This document shows positions 1 through 11,361 of a stretch of DNA of 64,000 nucleotides, piece after piece (within the stretch, counting starts at the first letter, position 1; the number at the start of each line of letters is the position of its first letter). The notes under the pieces were generated by a model. The model searched no databases. It saw only the letters and a list, made by a program, of their open reading frames with translations, and was not told where the DNA came from. The position numbers and the translations under genes were made by a program. The DNA is from Dipteronia dyeriana (lineage: Eukaryota > Streptophyta > Magnoliopsida > Sapindales > Sapindaceae). Where the stretch lies: positions 12,602,001 through 12,666,000 of the forward strand of contig CM065296.1 in the NCBI GenBank assembly GCA_032871835.1, written 5' to 3'.

Positions 1-17
1 TCGAACATCGGGAAAAC

Positions 18-2285
18 ATGTGTGGTGTCCCATCGGAAGTAGCTGACCATGCTGATATAGTCGGATCTCAATTCGACGATATGTTTGGTTGTCAAATTGA
101 GGTGAATGATGGGCAGTACAACGAGCAATACAATGAGTTTTACAATGACATGAACAACCAACAAAACACTGAACCTAATCTTGGGCCGATTCATGAGGTG
201 GATAATGAGGCAAATATCGATCCCATAGATCATGTACAAAACACTAAGGAAGAGGAAGATCCCTTCCAAATAGAAAGACGTGAAAGATGTGTACACATAT
301 TTAGTTGTAGTGCACCAGATATGGCTGAGACTTTCGAGGTCCGGCCTAATGTAACTCCATATGATTCTGATAATGCCACAACGTGGGTTATTTCTATAGC
401 AGGTTCATACTCGTTTGGTATGGGTGGAAGTAGGAATTTGGTAGAGGAAGAACCTACAAGCATGATTTATAAATGTCAAATTTTTTCCACTAAAAAGGAT
501 TTGAAAAGACTAGTTGGCTGAAAAGGTCCAATAAGATAACGTTACATCTGGTTTGTTTGATGGAAAATTGCACGTTGAAATTAAGAGCGGTGAGGAGAGA
601 TGAAGGGATGAAGTTCCAAGAAATAAGTTTTGTCAATGAATACACACTTTTCCAGTAGAGGAGATTCACCGTCGTCATCGACAAGCTAGTGCATTCTTAA
701 TTGGAGAAGTCGTTTCACCTAGACTGCAACAATATGATGGTCGTCTCATGCGTCCCAAGGATATAATCGCCAACATGAAAACAATGTATGACATCCAAAT
801 CCTGTACAGTAAGACATATCAAGCCCTGCATTATGTGTTGTCACTCACCTATGGAACACATGAAGAAACTTCCAGCTACTGCCATCTTTCGGTTACGTGT
901 TGGAACAACAAAATCTTGGCACAATCACTGACTTACAGTGCGACGAAGATGGTAATTTCTCTATTTTTTCATGTCGTTGGGTGCCTCACTTAGAGAATTT
1001 TAGAGGTGTATGCGTCCGATTATTGCAGTTGATGGTACCCATTTGAAGGGAAGATTCAGGGGTACAATGTTTGTTGCAACTGCACAAGATGAGAACGAAC
1101 ATGTGTATTCAATTGCTTTTGGGTACAGTGACTCAGATAACAACCTTTCATAGGAGTGGTTTTTGGATTGCTTAAAGGGTGCCCTTGGTCATATAGATGA
1201 TCTGGTTCTCATTTCCGATCGACATGCAAGCATTGAAGCAGAGATTTCTAAAGTGTTCCATCATGCCACCCATACCATATGTTGCTAGCACTTTTCTAAA
1301 AATATTAAGAAGCAATTTCACAGAAAGAATGTTGTCGCCATAATGGACAAAGTAGCTAGATCGCACACTGAATTGAAATTTAACTAGCACATGGAAGAGT
1401 TATGTAACCTACACCAGAATGTATTCGATTATGTCAATGATGCCAGTCCATACAAGTGGTCCTGCATACACTGTCCCGAACGAAGGTATAGGGTGATGAC
1501 AACAAATGTTACAGAATGCATAAACTCATATCTAAAATTCGTACGCCAATTGTCTATGTTGACACTGGTAGAGTTCCTTAGGAATATGCTATAGAGGTGG
1601 TTTCACGATCTCCATCGAGCTGCACAGTCCTTGCGTCATCAGTTGACCAACGCTGCCTATCTTGTGATCTTGAAATGTGTCGAGAAGTGTGGTGGAACAT
1701 ATTCTCCGTCAAACTATCTGGAAAACAGTGGACTGTTGACTTAGTCCGGAAGACCTACATATACAACAAATTTCAAATGGACATGTTTCCTTGTTCGTAC
1801 ACACTCGTAGTGGCAAGGTACATTACTAGCAACAGTTTACACTTTATATTACTGAAACATGAATCTAATTGTTTTCATTGTTGCTATAGGGAGCGAAACT
1901 TGGATTTCACATCCATGTGTAAAGAATTTTACAAGAGACAGACACTTATTGATCAGTACTCTGTTCCTATTATGCCTGTTGGCCACCATTCTTCATGGGT
2001 AGTACCATCCGACATCACTGAGCGAGGTGGTTTTGAATCCAATCTCTAAGAGACAAGAAGAAGATGGTGGGTCGACATGTCTCATCTTCGAAAAAGACAA
2101 CCACACAATCATGTAAAAAATGTGGACAATCGGGTCATAATTCCAGGAGGTGTTCTAACCCACCTTTGATTCATGAAGGTTCAAACAAAGTTGTTCCTGA
2201 GGAATACTGCCACAAGTGCAGCATCTGTCACTCAGTTGAACACAACAAACAGACGTGCCCTACCAAGGAATCTACCGTGGAATGA
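18..2285 (+). pseudogene. Mutator-like (MuDR/MULE) transposase, decayed
   Basis: Remnant of a MULE transposase, the nuclear enzyme that excises and reinserts the element. Read across frames, it keeps the family order. An acidic Asn-rich N-terminal part (18-521) ends in YKCQIFSTKKDLKRL, like the MuDR N-terminal domain. The DDE core lies around 1010-1300, with VDGTHLKGRFRG (first catalytic Asp) and LVLISDRHASI (second Asp region). Further on are NVTECINSYLK near 1507 and IMPVGHHSSW near 1970. A CCHC zinc knuckle (CKKCGQSGHNSRRC, 2112-2153) closes the protein, as in plant MULEs. In-frame stops and frame changes near 520, 1153, 1285 and 1593 break it, so it should be inactive. The element's left end lies outside the window. 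The convergent protease-like gene to its right (2620-6157) suggests one Kaonashi-type element. Confidence 0.88.
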
Positions 2286-2619
2286 ATGGAGGCGTTTACA
2301 TTGATGGCATTGTAATAATTTAGAATTGTATGACTTTTTCATTAACTTAATTTTTAATGAAATGGGGTTTTCATTTTCAGTTTTAATATTGTTAAAGGTA
2401 TGCAATGTGTGTTGTACTTGTGATTCTAGACACTTGAAATAGAAACAATAAAAAATAATATCGTCTTTATTCAATTGTTTTTGTACATAAAAATAATAAT
2501 GGGAATATTACCTAGTTTTTGTACATAAAAAAATATATAATATCTACACAGGCTTGGAGTTACAAAAAATCTCTACAACCATTTTCTCTCGAATGATCCC
2601 TATATCGTCTTTTGATCAG
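2286..2619. other. Convergent 3' intergenic gap inside the MULE
   Basis: AT-rich stretch between the 3' ends of the transposase (+) and the protease-like gene (-). It contains AATAAA-like sites on both strands, as expected where two transcripts end tail to tail. No coding signal seen. Confidence 0.5.
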
Positions 2620-5600
2620 TCAAAATCATTCTTACCTACCAGTAAGTACTCGATCAATCTTAACGTATGGGGACCACAGTTACCCCTGCAGTTGGACACA
2701 TTAACAGTCGTTACAATAGAATTTTAATAAAACAAGCTTGAAGTTAATGAAAATGAATGTCTTACGATTAGTTTTGTTGGGGCACAAGTGATTTGCACAC
2801 AAGTGATTTGTTCAGTTGGGCGCCCAGTGTGAAACCTCACCTGATGCAACATGGAGAGCAAAAACCATCGCAATGACGCGACCTGCTGCTTCCTGATATG
2901 CACAGGGACTTCCTGTCTCTAGGGGTCCAGTATGTGGATCTTTCCAATAGTGAGGTCGATGGTCATCAATAGCCAATGTTGGTGCTCAACATTGCATGGT
3001 ATCAGGACCTATAAGTGTTTCAAGAAGGTGTAAGGATATAAGAAGACATCTTAATTAAAAAAATTGACACTGTGTAACACTCACCTCGTCAACCTTGTGC
3101 CACAGACGATTTCCAGTCGGGGTAGCTCCACAAACCGTTATAAGGTCCTCAGCGGACCACCTGAACTTCAACACATTCCACCTCACCATGGTGACATCCC
3201 CGTGAGTATTGCGAGGCATAATTCTCCCCCACTGTATCATCAGAAGTGGCTGTACATACATCCATTGAGAAGAAGTTATAAATAATAACAAACCAAAAAA
3301 ACTACATGTGAAAACAATACGGTATAAATACTTACATGGAACTGCATATCCAATACGTTGATCCTCGAATTGTACACAGTGGTTAATGGTCGCTGACGCT
3401 TCCGTAGAATATACAGGTGCCCATATGTTGACAATATAAAAATTATACATTGTTAGGATTGTAGCATAACTTAAACAAACTTATAAAAAATATACACGTC
3501 AGGAACGTACCGTGTCCTCCAAGTCAAAGAAGTTGGATTGCATCTGGTGGAACCATGTGGTAAGAATTGGCTCCAACACGTCCACATCACGTTTGCAACA
3601 TTATTGCATTTGTTACATAATTCAGTAATTTAACTGTGGTGATTGCAAATACATAAAGAAAGTTGTACTTACCGTTCCCCGGTGACGTTCCTCTTGTGAG
3701 CTTTGTAAGCCACAACCTGGTTAGCATCCATCAAAGCATACGGATCAGAAATGTGCTCTGCTGACTAAGGTAGTGTCATAGCCTTTTTCGATCAGCATGG
3801 ATCTGTGTAAGGGCTAAACAATTGCAAACCTCATTTGAGTATGTTCCTTTTACGGGGTGGAAAGGACGATTGGGGCTTGATCGATCTATGGGGTAGAGGG
3901 GATGGCTGGGGCTCGCTCGATCGATCTGCGGGGTAGAGGGGACTGTTAGGGCTTGCTCGACCTGCAGGTAGAGGAGACCGTTGGGGCTTGCTAAACCTGT
4001 GGTGAGGTGGGTTACGCCTGGATCGATCGAAGGGATTGTCAAGCTGTGTTGATCGTCTGGACATGTCCAGTGAGAGGACCATAACGGTTCTATCTGAGGA
4101 TGGACAGTGTCCAAGAGATGCAACGCTACGAGACGTTATGCCATTCTCTCGAACATGTGGGCTGGGATGGTCTGTAGGGGTTCTCTGTCCCGACAATAAT
4201 GTTGTCTGTGTACCGGACTAGTGGCCTGGTGGGATGGGATGGGATGACATGTAGGCAACTGATGCTCTGTACCAGGTCCTATCCCCCTAGAATACGGCTG
4301 CTGGCTCTTTCCCATCCTGATAACCACCTGTCCTATCTTAGGGATTGAAGTTTGGATCATGAGATGGTTACTCATCCCTGTGCGTTTGAGACATCGACCT
4401 CGCCCTGGACCGCTGAAGCCCACGTATCATTTCCAATAACTTCTGGTGCTGATCTTTTCGATCTGTTTCACTTTCGGATCGTATCCACCAACTCTCAGTG
4501 TTGTTGCTTTCGATCCTCCTCACTATTCCGGAGGGCTTCAAGCACTGCAGTTAATTGATGTTCTCATGTGGCCTGAAATCATGTCTAAATTGTCAGTACT
4601 TAAACAATAACAGGCTTGAGTTTATAAAAACAATAGTCATTTCTACGTACCTCTAGATCACGTCCAACGCCCCTGCGGGAATCCCCTGTTGATGTAGCTT
4701 TGGGCATCGTAAATCGAACTTGCCTATGCTTCCCTTCTAGAGCCTCTGGCTCTGAACCCTCTGTCTCACTAAGCCTCCCACCTCCACCCTTCGAGTCAGA
4801 ACCCTCTGTCCCACTGCTGCTCCCGCCAATAATAGTTTGACCAGAGACCGGTTCTGGAATGTGAAGCCTGTCCTCCTCTATATACAGGTTGCTCTCTTTA
4901 TATGCAGACCACCCCCTCGTCTATGCCCGTAAAGTGCTGTTGAACCCTCTCAGTTGTTGTGGGCACTAGTTCCATCCTCACAAACATCTGAAACCGTTGT
5001 TAGAATAATGTAATTGTATACATAGTAACAAATATAAACATTTACAAATTAAATAAATTCCCTCGTAGTGAAAATTTTAGCCAGCTTCCCCCGTTCCGGT
5101 TGTTTGTTCAACTCATAATTCAAAATACGGGGAAATAGGTTCGTAGTCCTCCGGGTCCCAAACTGGATGCCCAGATCAGGGATCACCTCGAAAGTAAATA
5201 TTTTCATAAAAGATAAGTACGATAAAGATCCATAAAATTTAGGACACAATAAATCAAGTAAATGTTGTAATTCATTATTCTTACCAACTTTGCGTGAGAT
5301 AGAAAGTAAATGTTGTAGGTCTCCACTGTGTGTACGTCAGTGCCCTTTGCTTGCTGGCGTCTCTCGAACCCATCACATTGCCCATCAAGCGTAGGCTTGA
5401 ATGAATAAATAGAATGCATATACACGTGAGTACCCTACGGGAACACATCGAAAGGATCGAGGTCCTCTGCCAGCAGAAACTACCAAACTGGATTCTTCAC
5501 TCTCTCGTCCAACCCCATCATTATCCAGTTCAACATATAGAGGAGACAGAGCTTCACAACATTGTACAACTGTTGAAATTCATCGAGGCTCATAACAACT

Positions 5601-6157
5601 CTCAGCTCCTCGAATGAAACCTCATCTATACCAGTAAAGTACTGCTACTGTATGCCATTCTCCATGCTAGCATACAGGGTCGTGTCTGGTACGACTCTGA
5701 ACCACAGTCCAGTGATCAGGTAGAATTCTACCTTCGAGAACCTCACCGAATGATTTCCTAACACGAACCGTATCTCATTTGTAGGCCCATCATGATGCAA
5801 ATCCTGTAAAAGCAACCGATGGATAACGTCATCTGAAAACTTCATCTACCGATGTATGGTCATGAAATATCCTAAACATGACTCCATGAGCCGACGCCGG
5901 TCTTCAACAATAAAATCTTCAGGGACCTGGTTAAGTGCGTCGTCATTACTGCCAAGGGCGTCAAAATGGTTGTGGCGAGTGAGTTTGCCCTCGTACCATT
6001 CTCCCTCTAGAGTTTTAAGCAAATCCTTCAAGCGATTCCTCATCTGTAATGTCACAAAAACAATACATAAGTATACTGCAATAGGCTCGGAAACAACATA
6101 ATAAGTCTTGGAAATTGTAAGAAATAAGCTCGGGCACAGTATAAAAAGCTCGGGCAT
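2620..6157 (-). pseudogene. DUF1985 + C48 (Ulp1/SENP-like) cysteine protease gene of the MULE, decayed
   Basis: Minus-strand gene fragments with two recognisable modules. The N-terminal DUF1985 module (about 6157-5050) shows HHDGPTNEIRFVLGNHSVRF, VEFYLITGLWF, VKLCLLYMLNWIMMGLD and VIPDLGIQFGTRR. The C-terminal C48 module shows EHQHWLLMTIDL (catalytic His codon 2976-2978) and NCRGNCGPHTLRLIEYLL (nucleophile Cys codon 2676-2678), the order of the Ulp1/SENP family, which cleaves SUMO-type conjugates. Between them lies a Pro/Ser-rich linker containing a minisatellite (about 3860-4010). Stop codons (for example right after KIHILDP, and in the DUF1985 part) and frame shifts show decay, although some breaks may be introns. 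DUF1985-Ulp1 genes carried by plant MULEs are known as Kaonashi/KI-MULE or CUMULE. Function in transposition is unknown. Confidence 0.75.
3862..4010. repeat. Minisatellite in the linker of the C48-type gene
   Basis: Three to four imperfect copies of a roughly 40-base unit built on GGGGCTTGCTCGATCGATCT and GGGGTAGAGGGGA. On the minus strand they encode a repeated Ser-Pro-Leu-Tyr/Pro..Asp-Arg-Ser-Ser motif, so the repeat lengthens a low-complexity linker between DUF1985 and the protease domain. Confidence 0.6.
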
Positions 6158-6450
6158 TTAGAAAAAAAGCTCGGGCCTTTGAGAAAAAAGCTTGGGCCTT
6201 AAAGAAAAAGCTCGGTCCTTTGAAAAAAAGGCTCGAGACTTTGAAAAAAAAGCTCGGAGTTCAACTAACCTAATTTTCCCAAAGAAAAAGATCGACAATG
6301 TTTAAAAAAAGCTCGGATTCCAATAAAAAAGCTCGAATTCCAAATAAAAACGCTCCGACAAATAAAACCTAATTTCCATAAAAAAAAAGCTTGGAGTTCT
6401 TTAAAATAAGCTTGAGCATGTTTTAAAAAGCTCGGATCTGGTTAAAAAAG
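6120..6450. repeat. Iterated A-rich AAAAAGCTCGG repeat
   Basis: About fifteen degenerate copies of a 20-30 base unit, an A-run followed by GCTCGGGCC or similar, spread over 330 bases just upstream of the minus-strand DUF1985 gene. Spacing is irregular, so it is not a simple microsatellite. The position suggests subterminal or promoter DNA of the MULE. Confidence 0.7.
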
Positions 6451-6846
6451 TCTCAGACCCATAAATTCTTCTTCTTCAATAAATATTCTACATGATTTAA
6501 AACCCTAACCTAACCCGTAACCATTCTTATATTGACAAATCAACCTTAATCTACCATTTCAATCAACACAAAACTCATCAAACATGCACAACAACTTATC
6601 ACCAACAAAAACGAAATCGAAATCTAAATCAACTTACCTCTATCAATCGGAAATTATCTGGTGAAGAGTAGAAAATCCATTGGTCTCCAACTTCTGGTTA
6701 CTTCACCGTCGATTTGCTTGCCGTCGCTTTCTTTCTCTCTACTTTTTCACTCTCACTTTGAAAAAGACAGAATCTCAATATGTCGGTTTATTTTCATCTG
6801 GTCACTTTAATTGGTGTCTTTTAAACATGGATTATTAATGTGGTGA
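6451..6846. other. Non-coding, probable right end region of the MULE
   Basis: AT-rich leader-like DNA upstream of the minus-strand gene, with a pyrimidine-rich CTTTCTTTCTCTCTAC tract near 6727. No gene seen. The element boundary cannot be fixed because the matching left end lies outside the window. Confidence 0.35.
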
Positions 6847-6848
6847 TA

Positions 6849-7093
6849 TTTACACAACAGCCCCCTAAAAGAGTGCCATTAATTTTCGAATCCTTTAAGG
6901 GATAGTGTTAAAACAATTCAAAAAAATACCCAAAAGGAAAATATTACTAAGGGAAATCATTTATTACAAATATATATTTATTGCATTCTCTAAGATATAG
7001 ATATAATTAATATTTTCCTTTTAGGTATTATTTTAGTTGTTACAATAGCCTCCTTTGGAGGCTTTCTTAAATAAGGGTGGATGCTGTTGTAAC
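6849..7093. mobile_element. Possible small MITE with imperfect terminal inverted repeats
   Basis: Left end TTTACACAACAGCC and right end GGATGCTGTTGTAA are imperfect inverted repeats flanking about 220 bases of AT-rich DNA. No clear target duplication was recognised, so the call is weak. Confidence 0.3.
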
Positions 7094-7433
7094 GGGCCAT
7101 TAAGAGAGTACATGATCCAACAATACTCTCTTAATATTTTTTTATTATTATCTTGGTTTTACTTTGTAATTATTATTGTAAAACAAATCACACATTGAAT
7201 AATAAAAGAATTGTTGGAATTGAAAAGTAAAATATTTAGTCTTTAAATATATGGAGCTCACTTAAGGGGGTTGAAGACACCCCATAATTAAAAAAGTGAG
7301 CTCCACCAAAACACATTTAAGGGGGTTTTAGGGGACCTGTTGGAGATGCAAAAAAAGCAGCTCCTTCCTTAATTAAGTTAAGTGTGATCCTTAAAGGCCC
7401 CATTGGACATGATCTTAAACACTACCCTGCAAT
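7094..7433. other. Non-coding gap, possible MITE debris
   Basis: No gene. Contains GGGGG-rich short motifs (CTTAAGGGGGTTGAAG, TTTAAGGGGGTTTTAGGGG) and CCCCATTGGACATGATC near 7400, which resembles an inverted copy of the GTACATGATCCAAC near 7112. This could be another decayed TIR element. Confidence 0.3.
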
Positions 7434-7603
7434 GGTGCATCCCTTGGCTTACATGCAGCGAGGGTGGCCAACCATTCAGGGAATTTCATTTGGCCAGAAT
7501 CATTTATAATTCTAACACGTTTGATGTGTACAGAGTCTTTGCAAATGATCCACTTCCCATTTGAGTATGTGTGTGGACTCTTTTTCACATTTTAGCTGTA
7601 AAC
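7434..7603 (-). pseudogene. Neprosin-domain last-exon fragment
   Basis: The minus strand reads VYS, a stop, NVKKSPHTYSNGKW, then VRIINDSGQMKFPEW. This parallels the last exon of the intact neprosin gene at 20232-22244 ([20 protein letters not shown], then [15 protein letters not shown]). Only this exon piece is present. It has a premature stop and a frame that degenerates after PEW, and no other neprosin exon is visible nearby. It is best read as the fossil of a duplicated copy, now about 13 kb from its relative with a Tat retrotransposon in between. Confidence 0.8.
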
Positions 7604-8098
7604 ATTTGGAAATTTTATTTAAACTTTTAAAATATAATAATTATTTTAATTAATTTTAGAAGTGGTAACCGTTGTCACTAAATTATGATTTTTTATGTAC
7701 AATCATGTGACCGTTACGTTGGTTTTGTAACAATAAATATTTGACCAATTTTAAAATTAATGATATTATTAATGGTGATTTTAATGTGCAACAATTAGAT
7801 TTTAAACCATATATGGTGCAATCAAAACCGTTTTGAAAGTACAATGAATCCTCTCAAAGCTACCAAGAGGAATAAGAATATATATTCTAGTTGTTCTATA
7901 ATACTATATTTGGAGTGTACCCTTACAGTATTAACATGTCATTGAATACTGGAGGTCAGAGTGTCATTTTTTCTTATTGCAATAGGACATTGTCCTATAG
8001 GGGCACAATCTAATCTTAAGTATAGTACTTTATCACACTTTGACCTCAATCTGTTTTCGCAATATCCATCTAATCCTCTAATTTTTTCTAACATAAAC
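7604..8098. other. Non-coding AT-rich gap
   Basis: No gene or clear element recognised. AT-rich with short palindromic stretches such as GGACATTGTCCTATAGGGGC near 7985. Confidence 0.5.
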
Positions 8099-8478
8099 AA
8101 ATTTGGTATCTTTGTGAAAATCAACCAATTTGGATGCCTCTTATTCTAGTATTTGTGTGCAGATCAACATATTAATAGAATGTTTTGTTCCAGTATTCGT
8201 ACGTGAAACAACGATTCGAATCGTTTGTCCCCTTCTATGTATCGATTGTTACTTGCAGTCCAATCCGATACAGTAGGAAAATAACGCAAACTATTGGATT
8301 GTGAAAAAATCGACGCAAGCAACGATTTATACACAGAAAGAGACAAATGATTCGAATCCGTTGATTAGCACACGAATACCGGAATAAATCCTTCCATTAA
8401 CTTGTTGATTCATGCATGGATACCAGAATAACATGCATCAAAATTCATTAATCTTCACAAAGATACCGAAATTTGGAT
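8099..8478. repeat. Modular inverted repeat with three 44-base modules per arm
   Basis: The left arm (8099-8246) and right arm (8335-8478) are imperfect reverse complements around a spacer of about 90 bases. Each arm consists of three diverged direct modules spaced 43-44 bases apart. Left module starts are near 8105 (GGTATCTTTGTGAAAATCAA), 8149 (AGTATTTGTGTGCAGATCAA) and 8192 (AGTATTCGTACGTGAAACAA). Right modules lie near 8360, 8404 and 8446 as reverse complements. The arms end next to ATTCGAATC near the spacer. No protein coding. It resembles a foldback-type element or a hairpin locus. Confidence 0.7.
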
Positions 8479-9316
8479 AAAAATAGATACTTTCTCCAAA
8501 AAAAGTTTTATTCTTTCAAGTCTGATTGAAAAACCCTAATATAAGCTAGTTAAATAATGAAAGCAATCTGAATCTCTCAGGATTTGATATCTCCTAAAAT
8601 TCCTAAATAAGAAAACAACTTGTATCTCCTTGGATTTGATATCTCTTAAGTTAGTAATCAAAATTAAACAACTGGAAATCTAGGATTAAATACTCCTAAA
8701 GCTCCTAAAAAAGAGGTCAAAAACAACTAAACTAAATCCGAAAAGAATCCCAAAATAAAGAATAAAAAAATAAATTGTAAATGAAATAGGAAACAACCGT
8801 CTTGTTGCACATGAAACTAAATGGCTAAATTTGTGCGTGATGTAGCTCGTTATAGATGGCGATATCTTCATAACATTTGTAGGGCTTGTCTTGGGCTTTC
8901 TGGAAACATATTATAATATCGATTCGGAGTCTATTTTCCCCATCAAGAACCCTCCAAAATTTACCCATGCTTTGCCAAGTACCATCTTGCCCCGTTAACC
9001 TTTTGCCTTAAGCCTATCCGCATCAATTTGTTGGAAAACAAGGAAACTCAAGCTCTCTCAAAATTGTATTTCCAATTCAAGCAATGACATCAACCAGTCA
9101 AAATGTCACATGAGCTAGTCAAATGATTGTATGCACTAGTTCGAAATAGAATACAAGTAACAATAATATATGTGTATTCCTAGGGTCCAAAACCTCAACA
9201 ACCAGCTAAACAATCTTTGAGTTAGAGAAATTGAGAATGTCTACGAAATGATTTTTACAGAGTTTTCACTAAAAATGAGAATTTGTGTGGAATTGAAATG
9301 TGACTTTACCTATTTA
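8479..9316. other. Non-coding gap
   Basis: No gene seen. Two similar phrases, GGATTTGATATCTCCTAAA (8580) and GGATTTGATATCTCTTAAG (8632), show a short direct repeat. It may be retrotransposon debris, but no diagnostic domain is visible. Confidence 0.4.
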
Positions 9317-9744
9317 GAGCATCTCCAATGCAAATATGCATTTGGAGAAAATTGACTGCATATAGGATAGATAGTTAAAAAGTTAGAAAAATTCTTTCCA
9401 ATGTAATTATCTAACTTCAATACGGAGAAAAAATAAAAGGTTAGATAATATGGAGTTGGGTTTATAATTCTAGAAGCTTTCCTAGAAATGACTTACTAGG
9501 ATTTCTAACTCTTTCCATCGGTAATATTAAAGCTCCTTTAATTAATAAAAAAAAATGATAGTGAAATAATTGTTTTATTATGATTGGTCATAAAATGGAT
9601 GCATATTTGACTTTAAATAATTACATTGGAGATGTGAATATGTACTTCTCTAATGTTTTTTCAAAAGTGGGCCCATAATAAATAGAAATGCTGACGGGAT
9701 ACTATTTAGAAACTTAAAAATGTATATTTGCATTGGAGATGCTC
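9317..9744. mobile_element. MITE with 27-base TIRs and TTA target duplication (Tourist/Harbinger-like)
   Basis: The left end GAGCATCTCCAATGCAAATA is matched by the right end TATTTGCATTGGAGATGCTC in inverted order, one mismatch over about 27 bases. TTA occurs directly before (9314-9316) and after (9745-9747). A 3-bp TTA duplication is typical of PIF/Harbinger elements. The element is 428 bp, AT-rich and non-coding, so it would depend on a transposase from elsewhere. Confidence 0.85.
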
Positions 9745-10101
9745 TTATAGGCAAAGTGTGATCGATCATTTACTTCCCCTTCATTATTACTTGGGCAATT
9801 CTGGGCTATTAAGGACAACTATTTCCTTGGCCTAAGAATGTCAATGGTACAGGTCGGGGATGAGTTTTCCATTACCATCCCTATTACCAATTTGTTTAGG
9901 AAATATCATCTCAATAAATACGGTGAGGGTATGGGGATTCCTCATTAGAGGATCGATTTTTTACCCTATACCATCCTCATCCCATTAATGTATTTTTTAT
10001 GACAATTGTTTTATAAAGATCATATAAATATTATTGAATAATATTAAAATAATAGTGTGAGGGGTATATTATATATAATTATTTGGAATGGAGTAGTGTT
10101 T
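9745..10101. other. Non-coding flank, target of the Tat insertion
   Basis: No gene. Contains CAGGTCGGGGATGAG and GGTATGGGGATTCC phrases. Similar wording (GACGAGACAGGGACTTG, near 19600) on the other side of the Tat element suggests that one older repeat was split by that insertion. Confidence 0.4.
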
Positions 10102-10914
10102 TGTTGACGGTGATTTTTGGATTATGTAAATTTAACCACGCATCCAACAAAATAATATAAATCAACAATCAAGAGGTGAAATGAGACAAGAAAGCAGGCA
10201 TGTAAACACAAGATTTTACGTGGAAAACCCAAAAAGGTAAAAAACCATGGTTGCCGGAGATGGCGGGAAAGAATCTTCACTATGAATGTATTGTTTACAC
10301 ACTTTATATTTCTTACGCTCTCGCTGCTATTATTATTGTTAACCCTTTTATGGGCGTTTTTAGGGTCTATTTATACATGCATAGAACCCTAATTCTTGAT
10401 GTACAAGTAAGGAAAAATGTTGAGATTTAATGAGACTCTGACTTGTTGGAGTCGTTTTATTCTTCTTTCCTATTTCGTTGATCGTATTCTGCATGCGTTA
10501 GATCTCTTGCCTAATCCAGACTTTGATATCTATAAGGAAGTTTGCTTCTTTATCAGAGTGTGCTTTGAGATATCTTATTCGAGTAAGACTCATTCTTTGC
10601 GTATTTGAGTCGTGATTGTATTGAATTCAATGTTGCCCACGTGTCACTCAGCTGAACATCTACTAGACCCCACTAGATTTCACTCTCCCTAACAAGTGAT
10701 TCTATTTCGACCAGAGGCTTCAATCCAACCATTTCAACAATCTAGATCGATTTATCTTTACCTGGCCAATCTAATCACTTTAGTTAAGTTATTTCCACCT
10801 GATTGTTTGGGTGACCCCGACCGGATGTTATGAGGCCATCTTTTGTCACCTTAGGTTGGTTCAGTCTAGTTAACTTTTAGTGATGTGGTATTCTTTCAGC
10901 TTTTACCAAAAATA
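10102..10914 (-). repeat. 3' LTR of the Tat element (left)
   Basis: Starts TGTTGACGGTGATTTTTGG and aligns along its length with 18543-19315, including GAGACTCTGACTTGTTGGAGTC and GACCAGAGGCTTCAATCC. The inner end is approximate because TTTTACCAAAAATA differs from TTTTACCAATAACA in the other copy. Confidence 0.88.
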
Positions 10915-11361
10915 AACTCTTAAACATTCGATCCGAGTATCTTGCTCGATCAGGAAAGAGCTCACTCGGTGAGGTATGTTTAATTTGCCTTTGGTTTTTG
11001 TCTTGTAGCTCATTAATGCTCATTAATACTTAATAGCTAAGCATTAAATTTTAGACACAAATGTTTGATTTTCCGAAATGACGCGACATGAGTGACGCAA
11101 TCTTTAGCGGTTTTTTTGAATTTCGAATAACACTTGATCTTCGGGGTTCGTGCACCAACTTCCACTCTCATGCACGTACTTTCAATTAAGGAGTGATATC
11201 CCTCTTCTTTATATATTTGAAAACCCTTTGTCTTCCCTCTTTCTTTGCATTTTTTCACGACCACAAACCCTAATTTTTCAGACTCTTTCTCTAAGATTCT
11301 CACTGTCAATCCTCCTATACTAGACTTCTAGCCGCGTTTCGTTTACAATTACTTCTCAGGT

